From a virus, in the IMG/VR virus record IMGVR_UViG_3300047495_000027, positions 1 through 37,690 of that record: a stretch of DNA of 37,690 bases, one strand, 5' to 3'. Of the stretch, positions 37,235-37,690 are shown in pieces. Under the pieces are notes generated by a model. It saw only the letters and a program-made list of their open reading frames with translations, was not told the DNA's origin and did not search any database. The translations under genes were made by a program, and so were the position numbers. Numbering within the stretch: the stretch's first letter is position 1; each line of letters begins with the position of its first letter.

Positions 37235-37690
37235 ATGCTGGCTTATCACAACGATCCTGCGGTTAAGGAAAAATACCTCGGTCGCGTTCTCGCCCACCAA
37301 AAGGCTGATGAAATTGCCAAGGGCTTTTACTGGGAAGACGGACGTGGCTGTGCTGTCGGCTGCACTATTCATGGCAACGATCACATGACTTACGAGCCTG
37401 CGCTTGGGGTGCCGGTTATGCTGGCGCGGCTGGAAGATACGATTTTTGAGGGCTTACCGAATAAGCGGGCAAAGAAGTGGCCTGCGCATTTCCTGTCCGC
37501 AATTACGCCGGGTGCTGACTTGTCTAAAGTTGGCTGGCATTTTCTTCACTGGCTTCTCACAGAGCAGATCAAAGTCGTTGGCGATGGTAAGATTTTTGAC
37601 GATGTACGGGCTGTGATCAAGCAATGCGCGGACGTGTTGGTTCCCCTGAAAGAGGGAAGGTCGGTAGATAAGACCGCCGCCACCGATGCC
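37235..37690 (+). CDS. Ala-rich repeat phage protein, N-terminal part (continues at base 1)
   Basis: The ATG at 37235 follows a good Shine-Dalgarno (AAAGGAAA) and a sigma70-type promoter at 37176-37203. The first ~110 residues form a conserved-looking domain with a Cys pair (GRGCAVGCTIHG), the motif LARLEDTIFEGLP, and a Trp/His-rich stretch (GWHFLHWLL). The frame runs off the contig end and continues exactly at base 2 to the stop at 364. I recognise this N-domain plus Ala-rich tail layout from other phage hypothetical proteins. Nothing visible here gives the biochemical role. Its own strong promoter and its place at the head of a small-gene chain suggest early expression. Confidence 0.85.
   Translation, partial: MLAYHNDPAVKEKYLGRVLAHQKADEIAKGFYWEDGRGCAVGCTIHGNDHMTYEPALGVPVMLARLEDTIFEGLPNKRAKKWPAHFLSAITPGADLSKVGWHFLHWLLTEQIKVVGDGKIFDDVRAVIKQCADVLVPLKEGRSVDKTAATDA
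37564..37690. repeat. Right copy of 127-bp terminal direct repeat
   Basis: This is an exact copy of bases 1-127. Removing one copy leaves a 37,563-bp circle. Headful packaging, expected with P22/Sf6-like terminases, gives circularly permuted DNA that assembles in this way. Confidence 0.93.

Overview
The window is almost certainly one complete genome of a tailed dsDNA phage with podovirus-type (P22/Sf6-like) virion genes. Bases 1-127 are repeated exactly at 37564-37690, which is the overlap left when a circular or circularly permuted molecule is assembled with a 127-mer. The unique length is then 37,563 bp, and one Ala-rich gene (37235 through the junction to 364) is cut in two by the ends. 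The host should be a Gram-negative bacterium, probably a proteobacterium: the lysis genes include an inner-membrane/outer-membrane spanin pair, and the head and tail genes follow the P22 order. The genus cannot be fixed from the sequence.

Layout, + strand unless stated. (1) 37235-2024 across the junction: the Ala-rich gene, then a chain of very small genes joined mostly by ATGA stop/start overlaps. (2) 2287-3507: a promoter, two small genes, a 188-aa gene, then a strong terminator, arranged like a lambda Q / late promoter / tR' unit. (3) 3517-9184: virion accessory genes (a protein with GDSL/SGNH esterase motifs, a Gly-rich protein, a pair of tandem paralogues). (4) 9187-23479: terS, terL, portal, scaffold, P22-type coat, gp4-like and gp10-like tail-hub proteins, a gp14-like protein and three ejection proteins in P22 order. 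(5) 23480-24910: a minus-strand membrane gene, a ghost of a tailspike start, and a short tailspike/fibre gene. (6) 24914-26684: lysis genes. (7) 26685-27112: a convergent gap with long inverted repeats.

(8) 27113-29929, minus strand: a leftward early operon with a RecA-like (Sak4/AAA_24-type) ATPase, a DUF669-type ssDNA-binding protein and small Zn-ribbon or membrane proteins. (9) 29930-30055: a divergent promoter region. (10) 30056-33930: a rightward operon with a small regulator, C5 cytosine methyltransferase, RusA resolvase, an O-like initiator carrying iteron-like repeats inside its gene, and a DnaB-type helicase. (11) 33930-37171: more small genes with at least three similar sigma70-type promoters, and one gene on the opposite strand.

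No integrase, excisionase, full-length CI-like repressor, DNA polymerase, RNA polymerase or tRNA was recognised. With a helicase, an initiator and recombination proteins but no polymerase, the phage must borrow the host replisome. The lack of recognisable lysogeny genes suggests a virulent relative of temperate P22-like phages, or a phage whose lysogeny genes are too divergent to see by eye.
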